Shown: positions 7,411 to 16,857 of the stretch, piece after piece
Numbering within the stretch: position 1 is the first letter of the stretch
Layout of the letters: each line of letters begins with the position of its first letter
The notes under the pieces: generated by a model
What the model was told of the DNA's origin: nothing
Database searches by the model: none
What the model saw: the letters and a program-made list of their open reading frames with translations, nothing else
Made by a program: the position numbers and the translations under genes
Source of the DNA: Sphingomonas sp. PP-F2F-G114-C0414
GTDB taxonomy: Bacteria > Pseudomonadota > Alphaproteobacteria > Sphingomonadales > Sphingomonadaceae
Length of the DNA stretch: 64,000 nt
Assembly: GCF_003688595.1 (NCBI RefSeq)
Contig: NZ_RCWT01000009.1
Location: 620,001-684,000, forward strand
Reading direction: 5' to 3'

Positions 7411-9125
7411 CCGCCTTGGTCGCCCGGCCCGTCTCGCAGCAACGTAGCGCCAACCAGCGTCATGCACTGGTGGCGACGGCGCACACGCGCCTGATGATGC
7501 TGATGTTCCTGTTTGGAGCAGCGGTGCTGGTGGTGGTCGGTCGGCTCGGGATGCTGGCGGTGCAGGCGTCGCTCGCCGATCCGCAGGCACGCTCGGCGGC
7601 GATCGCGGCGCGCGGCGATATCGTCGATCGCAACGGTGCGCCGCTCGCGCGGACGATCGATGCGTGGACGATCGCGGTGCACCCGAAGAAGCTGATCGGT
7701 GATCCGACCGAGATCGCCAGCAAGCTCGCCGCGCTGATGCCGGAAGCGGGCGACCAGGCGCATTATTATGCACTGCTGACGTCGGGCAAGAGCTTCATTT
7801 ATCTCCAGCGGCGCGCGTCGCCGGCGCTGGTCGAGCAGGTCAATGCGATCGGCGAACCCGCGATCGTGTTCGACCGCGATACGCAGCGACTGTATCCGCA
7901 GTCGACGATGGCGGCGCATGCGCTCGGCTTCCTGTCGACCGCGGGTCACGGCATGAGCGGGATGGAACGCGTGCTCGACGAGCGACTGACCAATCCCGCG
8001 CTCAACGGTACGCCGGTCGCGCTATCGCTCGACAACCGCGTCCAGGCGGCGATGGAGAGCGAACTCGGTCGCGCGATGACGACGTTTTCGGCCCGCGGGG
8101 CTGGCGGCATCGTCCTCGACGTGGCTACCGGCGAAGTGATCGCGATGGTTTCGCTGCCGACGTTCAATCCCAACCGCGTCGGCATGTCGGGCAGCGAACA
8201 GCTTCGCAACATCACGACGCAGAGCGTGTTCGAGCTTGGCTCGACGTTCAAGCCGATCACGATGGCGACGGCGATGGACACCGGCGTGGTGACGTCGTTC
8301 GCGCGGCGCTTCGATGCGACTCATCCGCTCCAGGTTGGGCGCTTCACGATTCACGACGAGCGCGGCGATCCGAAGCGCTGGCTCAATATGGCCGAGACGC
8401 TGATCTACTCGTCGAACATCGCGACGGCGCGGGTTGCCGACGAGGTCGGGCCTGCGAAGATGCAGGCGATGTTCAAGAAATTGGGCTTCGATACCAAGCC
8501 CGATATCGAACTGCGCGAGAAGGGCCGTCCGTTGTGGCCGAAATACTGGGCGCGGACGACGACGATGACCACTGCCTATGGCCACGGCATCGCGGTGACT
8601 CCGCTGCATCTGGCGAGCGCCTATGCGGCGCTGGTCAATGGCGGGATCTGGCGGCCGGCGACGTTGCTGAAGGTCGCGCCGGGGCATGCGGTTGCCGGTC
8701 GTCGCGTCATCAGCGAGCAGACCAGTGCGCGAATGCGGCAGATGCTGCGGCTGATCGTGCAGCGCGGTACGGGCCGCAAGGGCGATGCGCCGGGCTACCG
8801 CGTCGGCGGCAAGACCGGGACGGCCGAGGCCGCGGTCTCTGGTGGCTACGACCATTCGCGCAACGTGGCGACGTTTGCCGCGGCGTTCCCGATGGATGCG
8901 CCGCGCTATGTCGTGCTGGCGATGCTCGATTCGCCGCTCGGCACGAAGGAAACCGCCGGGTGGAAGACCGCGGCGTGGAACACCGCTCCGGTGGTCGGCC
9001 GCACGATCTCGCGCGTCGGTGCGATCCTGGGCGTGGTGCCCGACGCGCACCGCGATATCGACGAGTCTGACATCCTGCCGACTTTGTGGCAGGACCCGTC
9101 GCGTACACAGCCGACCGGGCAATGA
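7407..9125 (+). CDS. ftsI: Peptidoglycan transpeptidase FtsI (PBP3)
   Basis: A 572-residue class B penicillin-binding protein that cross-links septal peptidoglycan. One transmembrane helix lies near residues 30-52, followed by the pedestal domain (ARGDIVDRNGAPLAR). The transpeptidase domain has all three motifs: the active serine in STFK at residues 279-282, SSN at 335-337 and KTG at 469-471. It starts at a GTG overlapping the ftsL stop. Beta-lactams acylate the serine in this family. The next gene, murE, starts ten bases after its stop. Confidence 0.95.
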   Translation: MTALVARPVSQQRSANQRHALVATAHTRLMMLMFLFGAAVLVVVGRLGMLAVQASLADPQARSAAIAARGDIVDRNGAPLARTIDAWTIAVHPKKLIGDPTEIASKLAALMPEAGDQAHYYALLTSGKSFIYLQRRASPALVEQVNAIGEPAIVFDRDTQRLYPQSTMAAHALGFLSTAGHGMSGMERVLDERLTNPALNGTPVALSLDNRVQAAMESELGRAMTTFSARGAGGIVLDVATGEVIAMVSLPTFNPNRVGMSGSEQLRNITTQSVFELGSTFKPITMATAMDTGVVTSFARRFDATHPLQVGRFTIHDERGDPKRWLNMAETLIYSSNIATARVADEVGPAKMQAMFKKLGFDTKPDIELREKGRPLWPKYWARTTTMTTAYGHGIAVTPLHLASAYAALVNGGIWRPATLLKVAPGHAVAGRRVISEQTSARMRQMLRLIVQRGTGRKGDAPGYRVGGKTGTAEAAVSGGYDHSRNVATFAAAFPMDAPRYVVLAMLDSPLGTKETAGWKTAAWNTAPVVGRTISRVGAILGVVPDAHRDIDESDILPTLWQDPSRTQPTGQ

Positions 9126-9135
9126 GGACTATTGC

Positions 9136-10551
9136 ATGAAACTCGCAGCGCTGACCGACGGGACGGAAGAGGCGCAGGTGACGGGGTTCGCGATCGATCA
9201 CCGCAAGGTCGCGCCGGGCACGGTGTTCGGCGCGTTCGAAGGCGCGCGCGTGAATGGTGAGGATTATATCGACGACGCGATCCGCTCGGGCGCGATCGCG
9301 GTGGTGGCGCGGCCGGGTCTGACGGTCGAGGGCGCCACCTACATCGCCGACGACAACCCCCGCGAGCGGTTCGCGCAACTGGCGGCGAAGTTCTTCGCGC
9401 CGTTTCCCGAGACGTCGGTGGCGATTACCGGGACCAACGGGAAGACGTCGTGTGTCGAGATGACCCGGCAGCTGTGGCGAATGGCGGGGTTTCATGCGGC
9501 GTCGATCGGGACGCTGGGGGTTACGACGGCGGACGAGCGGGTTACGACCGGGCTGACCACGCCGGATGTGGTGACGTTCCTGTCGAATGTGGCGGGGCTC
9601 GCGCGCGAGGGTGTGACGCACCTCGCGTTCGAGGCTTCCAGCCACGGGCTGACGCAGTATCGCACCGAGGGATTGAAGGTAGCCGCAGCGGCGTTCACCA
9701 ATCTCAGTCGCGACCATCTCGACTATCATGGCGACATGGCGGCGTATTTCACGGCCAAGATCCGGCTGTTCTCCGAAGTGCTCTCGCCTGATGGTGCGGC
9801 GGTAGTCTGGGCGGACGATCCTCAGTCGGCGCGGGTGATCGACCTAGCACGGGAGCGTGGCAATCGGCTGATCACGGTCGGGACGCTGGGCGAGACTTTG
9901 CGGCTCGTCGGCCGCGATCCAACTTTGCTGGGGCAGGGGCTGACGATCGAGGCCGAGGGCCAGACGTATAAGGTCACCTTGCCGCTGATCGGTGCCTACC
10001 AAGCGGCGAATGCGCTGGTATCTGCTGGGCTGGTGATTGCGACCGGTGGCGATGTGGCCGCGACGATCGCCAATCTCGCGCGGTTGCAGCCGGTCCGCGG
10101 GCGACTGGAACGCGCCGTGATCGCGAAGTCGGGTGCGCCGGTGTATGTCGACTACGCGCATACGCCGGACGCTCTCGAAGCGGCAATCGCTGCGCTCAAG
10201 CCGCACGCAGGTGGCAAACTCATCGTGGTATTCGGGGCAGGCGGCGATCGCGATACCGGCAAGCGTGAGACGATGGGGCAGGTCGCGGTGCAACACGCCG
10301 ACCGCGTGATCGTCACCGACGACAACCCCCGGACCGAGGACGCGCGCGCGATCCGCTGCGACGTCCTGAAGGGCGCGCGCGGGGCTGAGGAAATCGGCGA
10401 TCGGCGTGGGGCGATCTGGGCGGCGGTGCGCGAGGCCGGGCCCGAGGACATCGTCCTGATCGCCGGCAAGGGGCATGAGCAGGGGCAGATCGTTGGCGAC
10501 ATGGTCCTGCCGTTCGACGACGTGACCGTCGCGCGGGAGTGCGCGGCGTGA
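9136..10551 (+). CDS. murE: UDP-N-acetylmuramoyl-L-alanyl-D-glutamate--2,6-diaminopimelate ligase
   Basis: A 471-residue cytosolic Mur ligase that adds the third residue of the peptidoglycan stem peptide. The ATP loop GTNGKTSCVEM is near residues 99-109 and the carbamylated-lysine region follows. The DNPR motif in VTDDNPRTED, near residue 397, is the signature of enzymes that use meso-diaminopimelate. The frame is open far upstream into ftsI, but the ATG at 9136 gives the normal length. The gene is followed by a GC-rich inverted repeat (10570-10677) before murF. Confidence 0.95.
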   Translation: MKLAALTDGTEEAQVTGFAIDHRKVAPGTVFGAFEGARVNGEDYIDDAIRSGAIAVVARPGLTVEGATYIADDNPRERFAQLAAKFFAPFPETSVAITGTNGKTSCVEMTRQLWRMAGFHAASIGTLGVTTADERVTTGLTTPDVVTFLSNVAGLAREGVTHLAFEASSHGLTQYRTEGLKVAAAAFTNLSRDHLDYHGDMAAYFTAKIRLFSEVLSPDGAAVVWADDPQSARVIDLARERGNRLITVGTLGETLRLVGRDPTLLGQGLTIEAEGQTYKVTLPLIGAYQAANALVSAGLVIATGGDVAATIANLARLQPVRGRLERAVIAKSGAPVYVDYAHTPDALEAAIAALKPHAGGKLIVVFGAGGDRDTGKRETMGQVAVQHADRVIVTDDNPRTEDARAIRCDVLKGARGAEEIGDRRGAIWAAVREAGPEDIVLIAGKGHEQGQIVGDMVLPFDDVTVARECAA

Positions 10552-10569
10552 AGGGCATGACATCGGCAT

Positions 10570-10677
10570 TCCCCTCCCGCCTGCGGGAGGGGCTAGGGGA
10601 GGGCGCGACGTACGTACTGGAATCCGCTCTGTTTGGTCAGCCCCTCCCCCGACCCCTCCCGCAAGCGGGAGGGGAGC
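10570..10677. repeat. GC-rich inverted repeat, copy 1 (murE-murF junction)
   Basis: Two arms (10570-10604 and 10640-10677) are inverted copies of each other, each itself containing a short palindrome of the CCCTCCCGC..GCGGGAGGG type. The right arm ends in GGGAGGGGAGC directly before the GTG of murF and so supplies its Shine-Dalgarno sequence. Four further copies occur at 18288-18397, 19256-19353, 44600-44708 and 48191-48283. Confidence 0.9.
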
Positions 10678-10678
10678 A

Positions 10679-12070
10679 GTGAGTCTGTGGACTTCAGTCG
10701 AGATCGCGACCGCTACCGGTGGCGTGGCGTCAGGCGACTTCTCCGTCACTGGCGTCGCATTCGACTCGCGGGAGGTTGGCCCCGGCGATTTGTTCGTGGC
10801 GATGAGGGGCGAGGCCAGCGACGGGCACCTGTTCCTCGATCAGGCCTTCGCACAGGGCGCGGCGGGGGCGATCGTGTCCGAGCCTTGCGACCATCCGCAC
10901 GTCCTTGTTGCGGATAGCTTTGCCGCATTAAATGCCCTCGGCCGTGCCAGCCGCGCGCGTACCTCCGCGAAGATAATCGGCGTCACCGGTTCCGTCGGCA
11001 AGACCAGCGCCAAGGAAGCGCTGTTCGCCTGTCTCGACCGCGCATCTCCCGGCGAGGTGCATCGCTCGGTCAAAAGCTACAACAACCACACCGGCGTCCC
11101 GCTCAGCCTCGCGCGCATGCCGCGCGACGCGAAGTTCGGCGTGTTCGAGATGGGGATGAACCACGCGGGCGAACTCGCCGAGCTGACCCAGATCGTCCGC
11201 CCGCACATCGCAATGATCACCGCGATTGCGCCGGCGCACACCGCGTTCTTCCCAGACGAGAGCGCGATCGCCGACGCGAAGGGCGAGATCTTCGCCGGTC
11301 TCGAACCGGACGGGACCGCGATCGTCCCCTACGACAGCCCGCACCGCGATCGGCTGCTCGGCCATGCCGCGCCGCATGCCGCGCGCATCGTCACGTTCGG
11401 CAGCGAAAAGGGCGCCGATATCCGCGCGATCGAGGCGATGCGGCTGCCGACGGGCGGGACGTTCGTCACCGCGCGGATGGGGCAGGGGGCCGAGCACGAG
11501 CTGAGCTTCACGATCGCGCAGCCCGGCGCGCATTGGGTGTCCAATGCGCTCGGCGTGCTTGCGTGCGTGCAGGCGGCCGGCAGTGATCTCGGACTCGCCG
11601 GCCTCGCGCTGGCCGAACTCGGCGGATTGCAAGGCCGTGGCGCGCGGTCGCTGGTGACCGTCGGCGAAGGCCAGGCGCTGGTGATCGACGAGAGCTACAA
11701 CGCCAACCCTGCATCGATGCGCGCGACGCTAAGCGTCCTCGGCCACGAACCCGGCCGCCACATCGTGGTACTCGGCGAGATGCGCGAGCTGGGCCAGGGC
11801 TCCGACGACTATCACGCCGGGCTCGCCGAGCCCATTCTCGCCGCGCGCGTCGAAATGGCGCTGCTCGTCGGTGAAGCGATGGCACCGTTAGCGCAGGTGC
11901 TTGAGGGACAGATCGAAACCGTCCATGTGGGCGACGCTGAGGCCGCACTCGCGTCGTTACGGACGATCCTGGCGCCCGGCGATGCCGTGCTCGTCAAGGG
12001 ATCGAACGGGGTGGGCCTCGCGCGCATCGTAGCGGGTCTTCAAGCGGGCCTCAAAGGCGGGATTAACTGA
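10679..12070 (+). CDS. murF: UDP-N-acetylmuramoyl-tripeptide--D-alanyl-D-alanine ligase
   Basis: A 463-residue Mur ligase that adds the D-Ala-D-Ala dipeptide to UDP-MurNAc-tripeptide in the cytosol. Recognised from the N-terminal VAFDSREVGPGDLFVAMRG (substrate domain), the ATP loop GVTGSVGKTSAKEAL at about residues 100-114, FEMGMNHAGELAELT, and DESYNANPASM near residue 340. Starts at a GTG placed one base beyond a GC-rich repeat, whose GGGAGGGGAG end sits at a good ribosome-binding distance. Its stop is directly followed by the ATG of mraY. Confidence 0.95.
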   Translation: MSLWTSVEIATATGGVASGDFSVTGVAFDSREVGPGDLFVAMRGEASDGHLFLDQAFAQGAAGAIVSEPCDHPHVLVADSFAALNALGRASRARTSAKIIGVTGSVGKTSAKEALFACLDRASPGEVHRSVKSYNNHTGVPLSLARMPRDAKFGVFEMGMNHAGELAELTQIVRPHIAMITAIAPAHTAFFPDESAIADAKGEIFAGLEPDGTAIVPYDSPHRDRLLGHAAPHAARIVTFGSEKGADIRAIEAMRLPTGGTFVTARMGQGAEHELSFTIAQPGAHWVSNALGVLACVQAAGSDLGLAGLALAELGGLQGRGARSLVTVGEGQALVIDESYNANPASMRATLSVLGHEPGRHIVVLGEMRELGQGSDDYHAGLAEPILAARVEMALLVGEAMAPLAQVLEGQIETVHVGDAEAALASLRTILAPGDAVLVKGSNGVGLARIVAGLQAGLKGGIN

Positions 12071-13141
12071 ATGTTGTACTGGCTCGCCGAGCATCTGGGG
12101 TTTCCCGGCCTGCTGAACCTCATCCGGTATCAGACAGTGCGGACCGGCGGCGCGGTCGCGACTGCGCTGATCATCGGCCTGATCATCGGGCCGAAGTTCA
12201 TCGGCTGGCTGCGCGTGCGGCAGGGCAAGGGCCAGCCGATCCGCGCCGACGGTCCGCAGTCGCATCTGTCGAAGCGCGGCACGCCGACAATGGGCGGGCT
12301 GATGATCCTGACCTCGATGTGCCTCGCGATCTTCCTGTGGATGGACCTCAGCAACCCGTATGTCTGGGCGTGCGTGTTCGTGACGCTCGGCTTCGGCACG
12401 ATCGGGTTCCTCGACGACTATGACAAGGTGCGCAAAGCGAGCACCGCGGGAATTAGCGGGCGGACGCGGTTGCTGCTCGAGTTCGCGATCGCCGGGATCG
12501 CCGCGACGATCATCATGTCGCAGAACGGGCCGCATCTGTATCTGCCGTTCACCTCGCGCATGTATCTGGATCTGGGCTGGTTCTTCCCGGTGTTCGCGGC
12601 GTTCACGATCGTGTCGTTCGGCAACGCGGTGAACCTCACCGACGGACTCGACGGGCTGGCGACGATGCCGGTGATCATCGCCAGCGTCGCGTTCATGGTG
12701 ATCGTGTACCTGGTCGGCAATGTGAAGTTCGCGGATTATCTCGGTATCCCGCACGTTCCTCGCGCGGGTGAACTGGCGATATTCTGTGGGGCGATCGTCG
12801 GCGCGGGGCTCGCGTTCCTGTGGTTCAATGCGCCGCCCGCGGCGGTCTTCATGGGCGATACCGGGTCGCTGGCTCTGGGTGGCGCGCTGGGGACGATCGC
12901 GGTCGTCGCGCATCACGAGATCGTGCTGGGAATCATCGGCGGGCTGTTCGTGATCGAGGCGCTGTCGGTGATCATCCAGGTGTTCTTCTACAAGCGCACC
13001 GGCAAGCGGGTGTTCCGGATGGCGCCGATCCACCATCATTTCGAACAGCTCGGCTGGGCCGAGGCGACGGTGGTGATCCGGTTCTGGATTATTGCGCTGG
13101 TGCTGGCGCTGGTCGGCCTGTCGACGTTGAAACTGCGGTGA
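12071..13141 (+). CDS. mraY: Phospho-N-acetylmuramoyl-pentapeptide-transferase
   Basis: A 356-residue polytopic inner-membrane enzyme that transfers phospho-MurNAc-pentapeptide to undecaprenyl phosphate, forming lipid I. Typical motifs: [10 protein letters not shown] near residue 74, the catalytic-region FLDDYDK near 115, [10 protein letters not shown] near 193, [12 protein letters not shown] near 261, and the APIHHHFE loop near 318. Multiple hydrophobic segments fit the ten-helix family fold. Its TGA overlaps the GTG of murD by four bases. Confidence 0.97.
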   Translation: MLYWLAEHLGFPGLLNLIRYQTVRTGGAVATALIIGLIIGPKFIGWLRVRQGKGQPIRADGPQSHLSKRGTPTMGGLMILTSMCLAIFLWMDLSNPYVWACVFVTLGFGTIGFLDDYDKVRKASTAGISGRTRLLLEFAIAGIAATIIMSQNGPHLYLPFTSRMYLDLGWFFPVFAAFTIVSFGNAVNLTDGLDGLATMPVIIASVAFMVIVYLVGNVKFADYLGIPHVPRAGELAIFCGAIVGAGLAFLWFNAPPAAVFMGDTGSLALGGALGTIAVVAHHEIVLGIIGGLFVIEALSVIIQVFFYKRTGKRVFRMAPIHHHFEQLGWAEATVVIRFWIIALVLALVGLSTLKLR

Positions 13142-14453
13142 TTATCGCGAAAGCCTGGCGCGGGAAACGCTATGCGGTGCTGGGATTGGCGCGGTCCGGG
13201 GCTGCGACTGTGCGGGCTTTGGTGGCTGGCGGGGCGCAGGTCGTCGCGTGGGACTCCGACGAAGCCAAGCGCGACGTCTTTGCTCCCTCTCCCCGGAGAG
13301 GAGAGGGTTTTTAGAAAGAGGGCTTTTAGAAGTCGCACCGCTCGACGATCTTTCCGGGTTCGATGCGCTTGTCGTGTCGCCGGGGGTGCCGTTGAACACG
13401 CACCCGCTCGCCGCAATCGCGCGCGTGGCCGGCGTCCCCGTTATCGGCGACATCGAGCTCTTCGCCCAAGCCCGTGCCGACCTCCCCCCGCACAAGGTCG
13501 TCGGCATCACCGGGACCAATGGCAAGTCCACCACCACCGCGCTCGTCCATCACATCCTCGAGACCGCCGGCATCCCCACGCTGATGGGCGGCAATATCGG
13601 CCTGCCGATCCTCGAACAGGAAGCGCTCCCCGTGGGCGGCGTCTACGTGCTCGAACTGTCGAGCTACCAGATCGACCTGACGCAGACGCTCGATTGTGAC
13701 GTCGCGGTGTTGCTCAACATCACGCCGGATCATCTCGACCGGTACGACGGCTTCGCAGGCTATGCGGCCTCCAAGGCGCGGCTGTTCGCGATGCAGTCGC
13801 CCGAACATGACGCCGTCATCGGCATCGGCGACACGCCGTCCACCGAGATCGCGCGCGGGCTGTCGGCGAAGGGCGAGCACCTCACGAAGATCGCCCCGGG
13901 CGTGTGCATGGATCAGAGCAACTGGCCGACGCTCCAGGGCCCGCACAACGCCCAGAACGCACTCGCCGCGATCGCCGTGGTCAAGGCGCTGGGCGTGAGC
14001 GAAGTCGATATCGACCGCGGCCTTACGAGTTTCGCGGGCCTGCCGCACCGGATGGAACAGATCGCCTCGTACGCCGGCGTCGCCTATGTCGACGACAGCA
14101 AGGCGACCAATCCCGAGAGCACTGCGCCGGCTTTGGCTGCGTTCGACCGGGTGCACTGGATCGTCGGTGGGCGCGCGAAGGGCGACGACCTCGACGCCTG
14201 CAAGCCCGCCTTCGGCCACGTCGTCCACGCCTACACGATCGGCGAAGCTGGCCCGAAGTTCGCCGAGATTTTGAAAGGTTCCATGCCCGTCGAGAACGTC
14301 GGCACGCTCGACGCCGCCGTTCGGACTGCCGCCGCAAACGCCAAGCCGGGCGACACTGTTTTGTTATCCCCCGCCTGTGCTAGCTTCGACCAGTTTCGCG
14401 ATTACGAAGCGCGCGGGGCCGCGTTCCGCGCTGCGGTGGAGTCGCTGGCATGA
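13138..14453 (+). CDS. murD: UDP-N-acetylmuramoyl-L-alanine--D-glutamate ligase, frame broken by -1 within a repeat
   Basis: MurD adds D-Glu to UDP-MurNAc-L-Ala and is essential. The N-terminal part (GTG at 13138, overlapping mraY) encodes [16 protein letters not shown] in one frame and stops at TAG 13312-13314. The remainder, with the ATP loop [14 protein letters not shown], lies in the -1 frame and runs to 14453. The break falls at the end of a short palindromic insertion (about 13283-13307). One extra T in the run at 13308-13312, or a -1 ribosomal shift on GGGTTTT (13305-13311), joins the two parts into one protein with about 17 extra residues in domain 1. An internal GTG at 13248 could start the second part alone but would lack the first strand of the UDP-binding domain. 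A base-calling error in the T run is a serious possibility. Its stop overlaps the start of ftsW. Confidence 0.85.
13283..13314 (+). other. Palindromic insertion, slippery heptamer and stop within murD
   Basis: A short inverted repeat (CCCTCTCC with GGAGAGGG) is inserted in murD. Its right arm is purine-rich (GGAGAGGAGAGGG) and runs into GGGTTTT at 13305-13311, with zero-frame codons GAG GGT TTT followed by TAG. This is an X XXY YYZ heptamer with a Shine-Dalgarno-like stretch just upstream, the arrangement that promotes -1 shifts in dnaX. Whether it works is unknown. Confidence 0.5.
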
Positions 14454-15706
14454 CCGATATCCGCGCTGGAAGGATCGACGTTAGGGGCGATATGGGCACA
14501 CCGAAGACCAGCATCGTCGCCAAGATGAAGCGGCGCGGCGGGCGCGGTGATCAGTCGCCGCTCGGCACGTGGTTCTGGGATATCGATCGGATGCTGCTGT
14601 TGCTGACGCTCTTCCTGATCGCGATCGGGCTGATTGCGGTCGCGGCGGCGTCGCCGGCGAGCGCGGTCCGCTATTCGGGCGAGCATCACAAGATCGCGCC
14701 GCTCTACTATTTCTGGCGACAGTTGATGTGGGTCGGCGTGTCGCTCCCCGTGCTGTTCGGCGTGTCGATGATGCCCGTCTCGATGGCGCGGCGGATGGCG
14801 ATCGGCGGGTGCGCGTTGTTCGTGCTGATGCTGATGGTGACGCCGTTCATCGGGGTCGAGGCGAATGGCGCACGGCGCTGGCTCGGCGTCGGGTTCGCGC
14901 AGTTCCAGCCTTCCGAGTTCCTGAAACCGCTGTTCATCGTCACGGTCGCGTGGCTGCTGTCGCTGCGCGCGAAGGATGCCGAACTGCCGACCGTGCTGAT
15001 CACCGGCGCGATGACCGCGGGCGTCGCGGTGCTGCTGATGCTGCAACCCGATTTCGGCCAGACGATCATCTTCTGCTCGGTGTGGATGGCGCTGCTGATG
15101 ATCGCGGGGACGCCGGCCAAGGTGATGCTCGGCCTCGTCGCGATGGCACCTGCCGGATTGATCGCGGCCTATGTTTTCTACGGCGTGGCGCGGTCGCGGA
15201 TCGATGCGTTCCTGTTTCCGGGCGTCGAGGGCGAGGGCGCGGGCGACCATTTCCAGACGAATGCGGCGCATAATACGCTGACCGCGGGTGGTTGGACCGG
15301 GACGGGCCCCGGCGCGGGTGCGGCGAAATTTGGGCTGCCCGAGGCGCATACCGACTATATCTTCTCGGTGATCGGCGAGGAATTCGGGCTGATCGCATGC
15401 TCGGTGATCGCGGTGATCTTCCTGGCGATCGTGGTACGCGTGTTCGTCAAGTTGCTGGACGAGCAGGACGAATTCAAATTGCTGGCCTCCGCGGGCCTCG
15501 CGACGCAGTTCGGTGCGCAGGCGCTGGTCAGCATGGCGGTGAACACTGGCCTCGCGCCCTCGAAGGGTATGACGCTGCCGTTCATCAGCTATGGCGGGTC
15601 GTCGATGATCGCGTTGTCGGTCGGCATGGGGTTGCTGCTGGCGTTTACCCGGCGCAATCCGTTTCTCACGCGGAGCCCCTATGTCGTCCGCTGGAGTGGT
15701 GAATGA
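14450..15706 (+). CDS. ftsW: Septal peptidoglycan polymerase FtsW
   Basis: A 418-residue SEDS-family glycosyltransferase that polymerises lipid II at the septum together with FtsI. After a cytoplasmic N-terminus of about 45 residues it has around ten hydrophobic helices. Family motifs: NGARRWLGVG near residue 140, FQPSEFLK, TLTAGGWTGTGPGAG near 280, the FSVIGEEFGLI loop near 304 and the C-terminal GLAPSKGMTLPFISYGGSS. The ATG overlaps the murD stop and its TGA overlaps the ATG of murG. MTDIRAG at 14450 is the likely start; ATG codons at 14492 and 14525 are alternatives. Confidence 0.95.
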   Translation: MTDIRAGRIDVRGDMGTPKTSIVAKMKRRGGRGDQSPLGTWFWDIDRMLLLLTLFLIAIGLIAVAAASPASAVRYSGEHHKIAPLYYFWRQLMWVGVSLPVLFGVSMMPVSMARRMAIGGCALFVLMLMVTPFIGVEANGARRWLGVGFAQFQPSEFLKPLFIVTVAWLLSLRAKDAELPTVLITGAMTAGVAVLLMLQPDFGQTIIFCSVWMALLMIAGTPAKVMLGLVAMAPAGLIAAYVFYGVARSRIDAFLFPGVEGEGAGDHFQTNAAHNTLTAGGWTGTGPGAGAAKFGLPEAHTDYIFSVIGEEFGLIACSVIAVIFLAIVVRVFVKLLDEQDEFKLLASAGLATQFGAQALVSMAVNTGLAPSKGMTLPFISYGGSSMIALSVGMGLLLAFTRRNPFLTRSPYVVRWSGE

Positions 15707-16857
15707 ACGTTAATCAGTCTCGGCATTACGTCCTCGCAGCCGGTGGGACCGGGGGACACATGGTCCCGGCAGCGGCGCTCGCGGCCGAACTGACCAAGCG
15801 TGGCCACCGTGTCGCGTTGGTCAGCGATGCGCGTGGCGTGCGGTTTCCGGGGCTGTTCGAGGACGTCCAGACGCATGTCCTACCGGCTGGGCGTTTTACC
15901 GGCGGGCCGCTCGGGTGGGCTCGGGCCACGCGGGAGATGTGGCGCGGGCGGGCGATGGCGCGAGAGCTGTACCGGACCTTCAAGCCGGCGGCCGTGATCG
16001 GCTTTGGCGGCTATCCTGCGCTACCGGCGCTGCTGGCGGCGTTCGCGGACAAGATCCCGACCGCCGTGCATGAGCAGAACGCGGTGCTGGGGCGCGTGAA
16101 CCGCTTCGTCGCGGGGCGCGTGGACGCGATCGCGACCTCGTCCGAGCCGACCGAGCGCCTCGCGCCGAAGCTGCTGGGCAAGGCGCATCTGGTCGGCAAT
16201 CCGGTGCGCGAGGCGGTGCTGGCGCTGCGCTCGCGGCCGTATCCGCTGCTGGAGGAGGACGGGATTTTTCGCGTGCTCGTGACGGGTGGGAGCCAGGGGG
16301 CGAGCATCCTGTCTCAGGTCGTGCCCGATGGTCTGGCGATGCTGCCGGTGACGTTCCGGCGGCGGTTGCAGGTGACTCATCAGGCGCGGATCGAGGACAT
16401 CGATGCGGTGCGCGCCAAGTACGCCGAGCATCATATCCCGGCCGAGCTGGCGACGTATCTGCCCGATATGCCCGAGCAACTGGCCTGGGCGCATCTGGTG
16501 ATCGCACGCGCGGGGGCTTCGACGATTTCGGAGCTGACCGCGGCGGGGCGTCCTGCAATCCTGGTACCCCTGCCGGGAGCGACCGACGACCACCAGACCG
16601 TGAACGCGCTCGAGATCACGCGGGCGGGTGGCGCGCGGACGATCGCGCAGGGAGACTTTACCGCAGTGGAACTGGCCAAGCAGATGCAGAAACTCGGGCT
16701 CGATCCGGCGGCGTTGCAGAATGCGGCGGGGCGTGCGCGGAGTTGCGGGCGGCCGAACGCGGCGAGCGACCTAGCCGATCTGGTCGAGAGCCTCGATGTG
16801 CCATTGTCGCGTATTCCTGTCGGTGCGCCCTCGAAGCCCAAGGCGCAGTTCGCATGA
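15703..16857 (+). CDS. murG: Undecaprenyldiphospho-muramoylpentapeptide beta-N-acetylglucosaminyltransferase
   Basis: A 384-residue GT28-family peripheral membrane enzyme that adds GlcNAc to lipid I to make lipid II. The glycine-rich loop [13 protein letters not shown] lies at residues 11-23, a second loop TGGSQGAS near 202, and the UDP-GlcNAc site [23 protein letters not shown] split across residues 268-290. Translation is coupled by four-base overlaps to ftsW upstream and murC downstream. Confidence 0.96.
   Translation: MNVNQSRHYVLAAGGTGGHMVPAAALAAELTKRGHRVALVSDARGVRFPGLFEDVQTHVLPAGRFTGGPLGWARATREMWRGRAMARELYRTFKPAAVIGFGGYPALPALLAAFADKIPTAVHEQNAVLGRVNRFVAGRVDAIATSSEPTERLAPKLLGKAHLVGNPVREAVLALRSRPYPLLEEDGIFRVLVTGGSQGASILSQVVPDGLAMLPVTFRRRLQVTHQARIEDIDAVRAKYAEHHIPAELATYLPDMPEQLAWAHLVIARAGASTISELTAAGRPAILVPLPGATDDHQTVNALEITRAGGARTIAQGDFTAVELAKQMQKLGLDPAALQNAAGRARSCGRPNAASDLADLVESLDVPLSRIPVGAPSKPKAQFA

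Noticed and set aside
8785-9135. Extended N-terminus of MurE reaching back into ftsI
   Set aside because: The upstream part of the frame is Arg-rich shadow of ftsI; the ATG at 9136 gives the normal MurE length.
13248-14453. MurD as a complete 401-residue protein starting at GTG 13248
   Set aside because: It would lack the first strand and glycine-rich part of the UDP-binding domain, which is encoded intact just upstream in the other frame.
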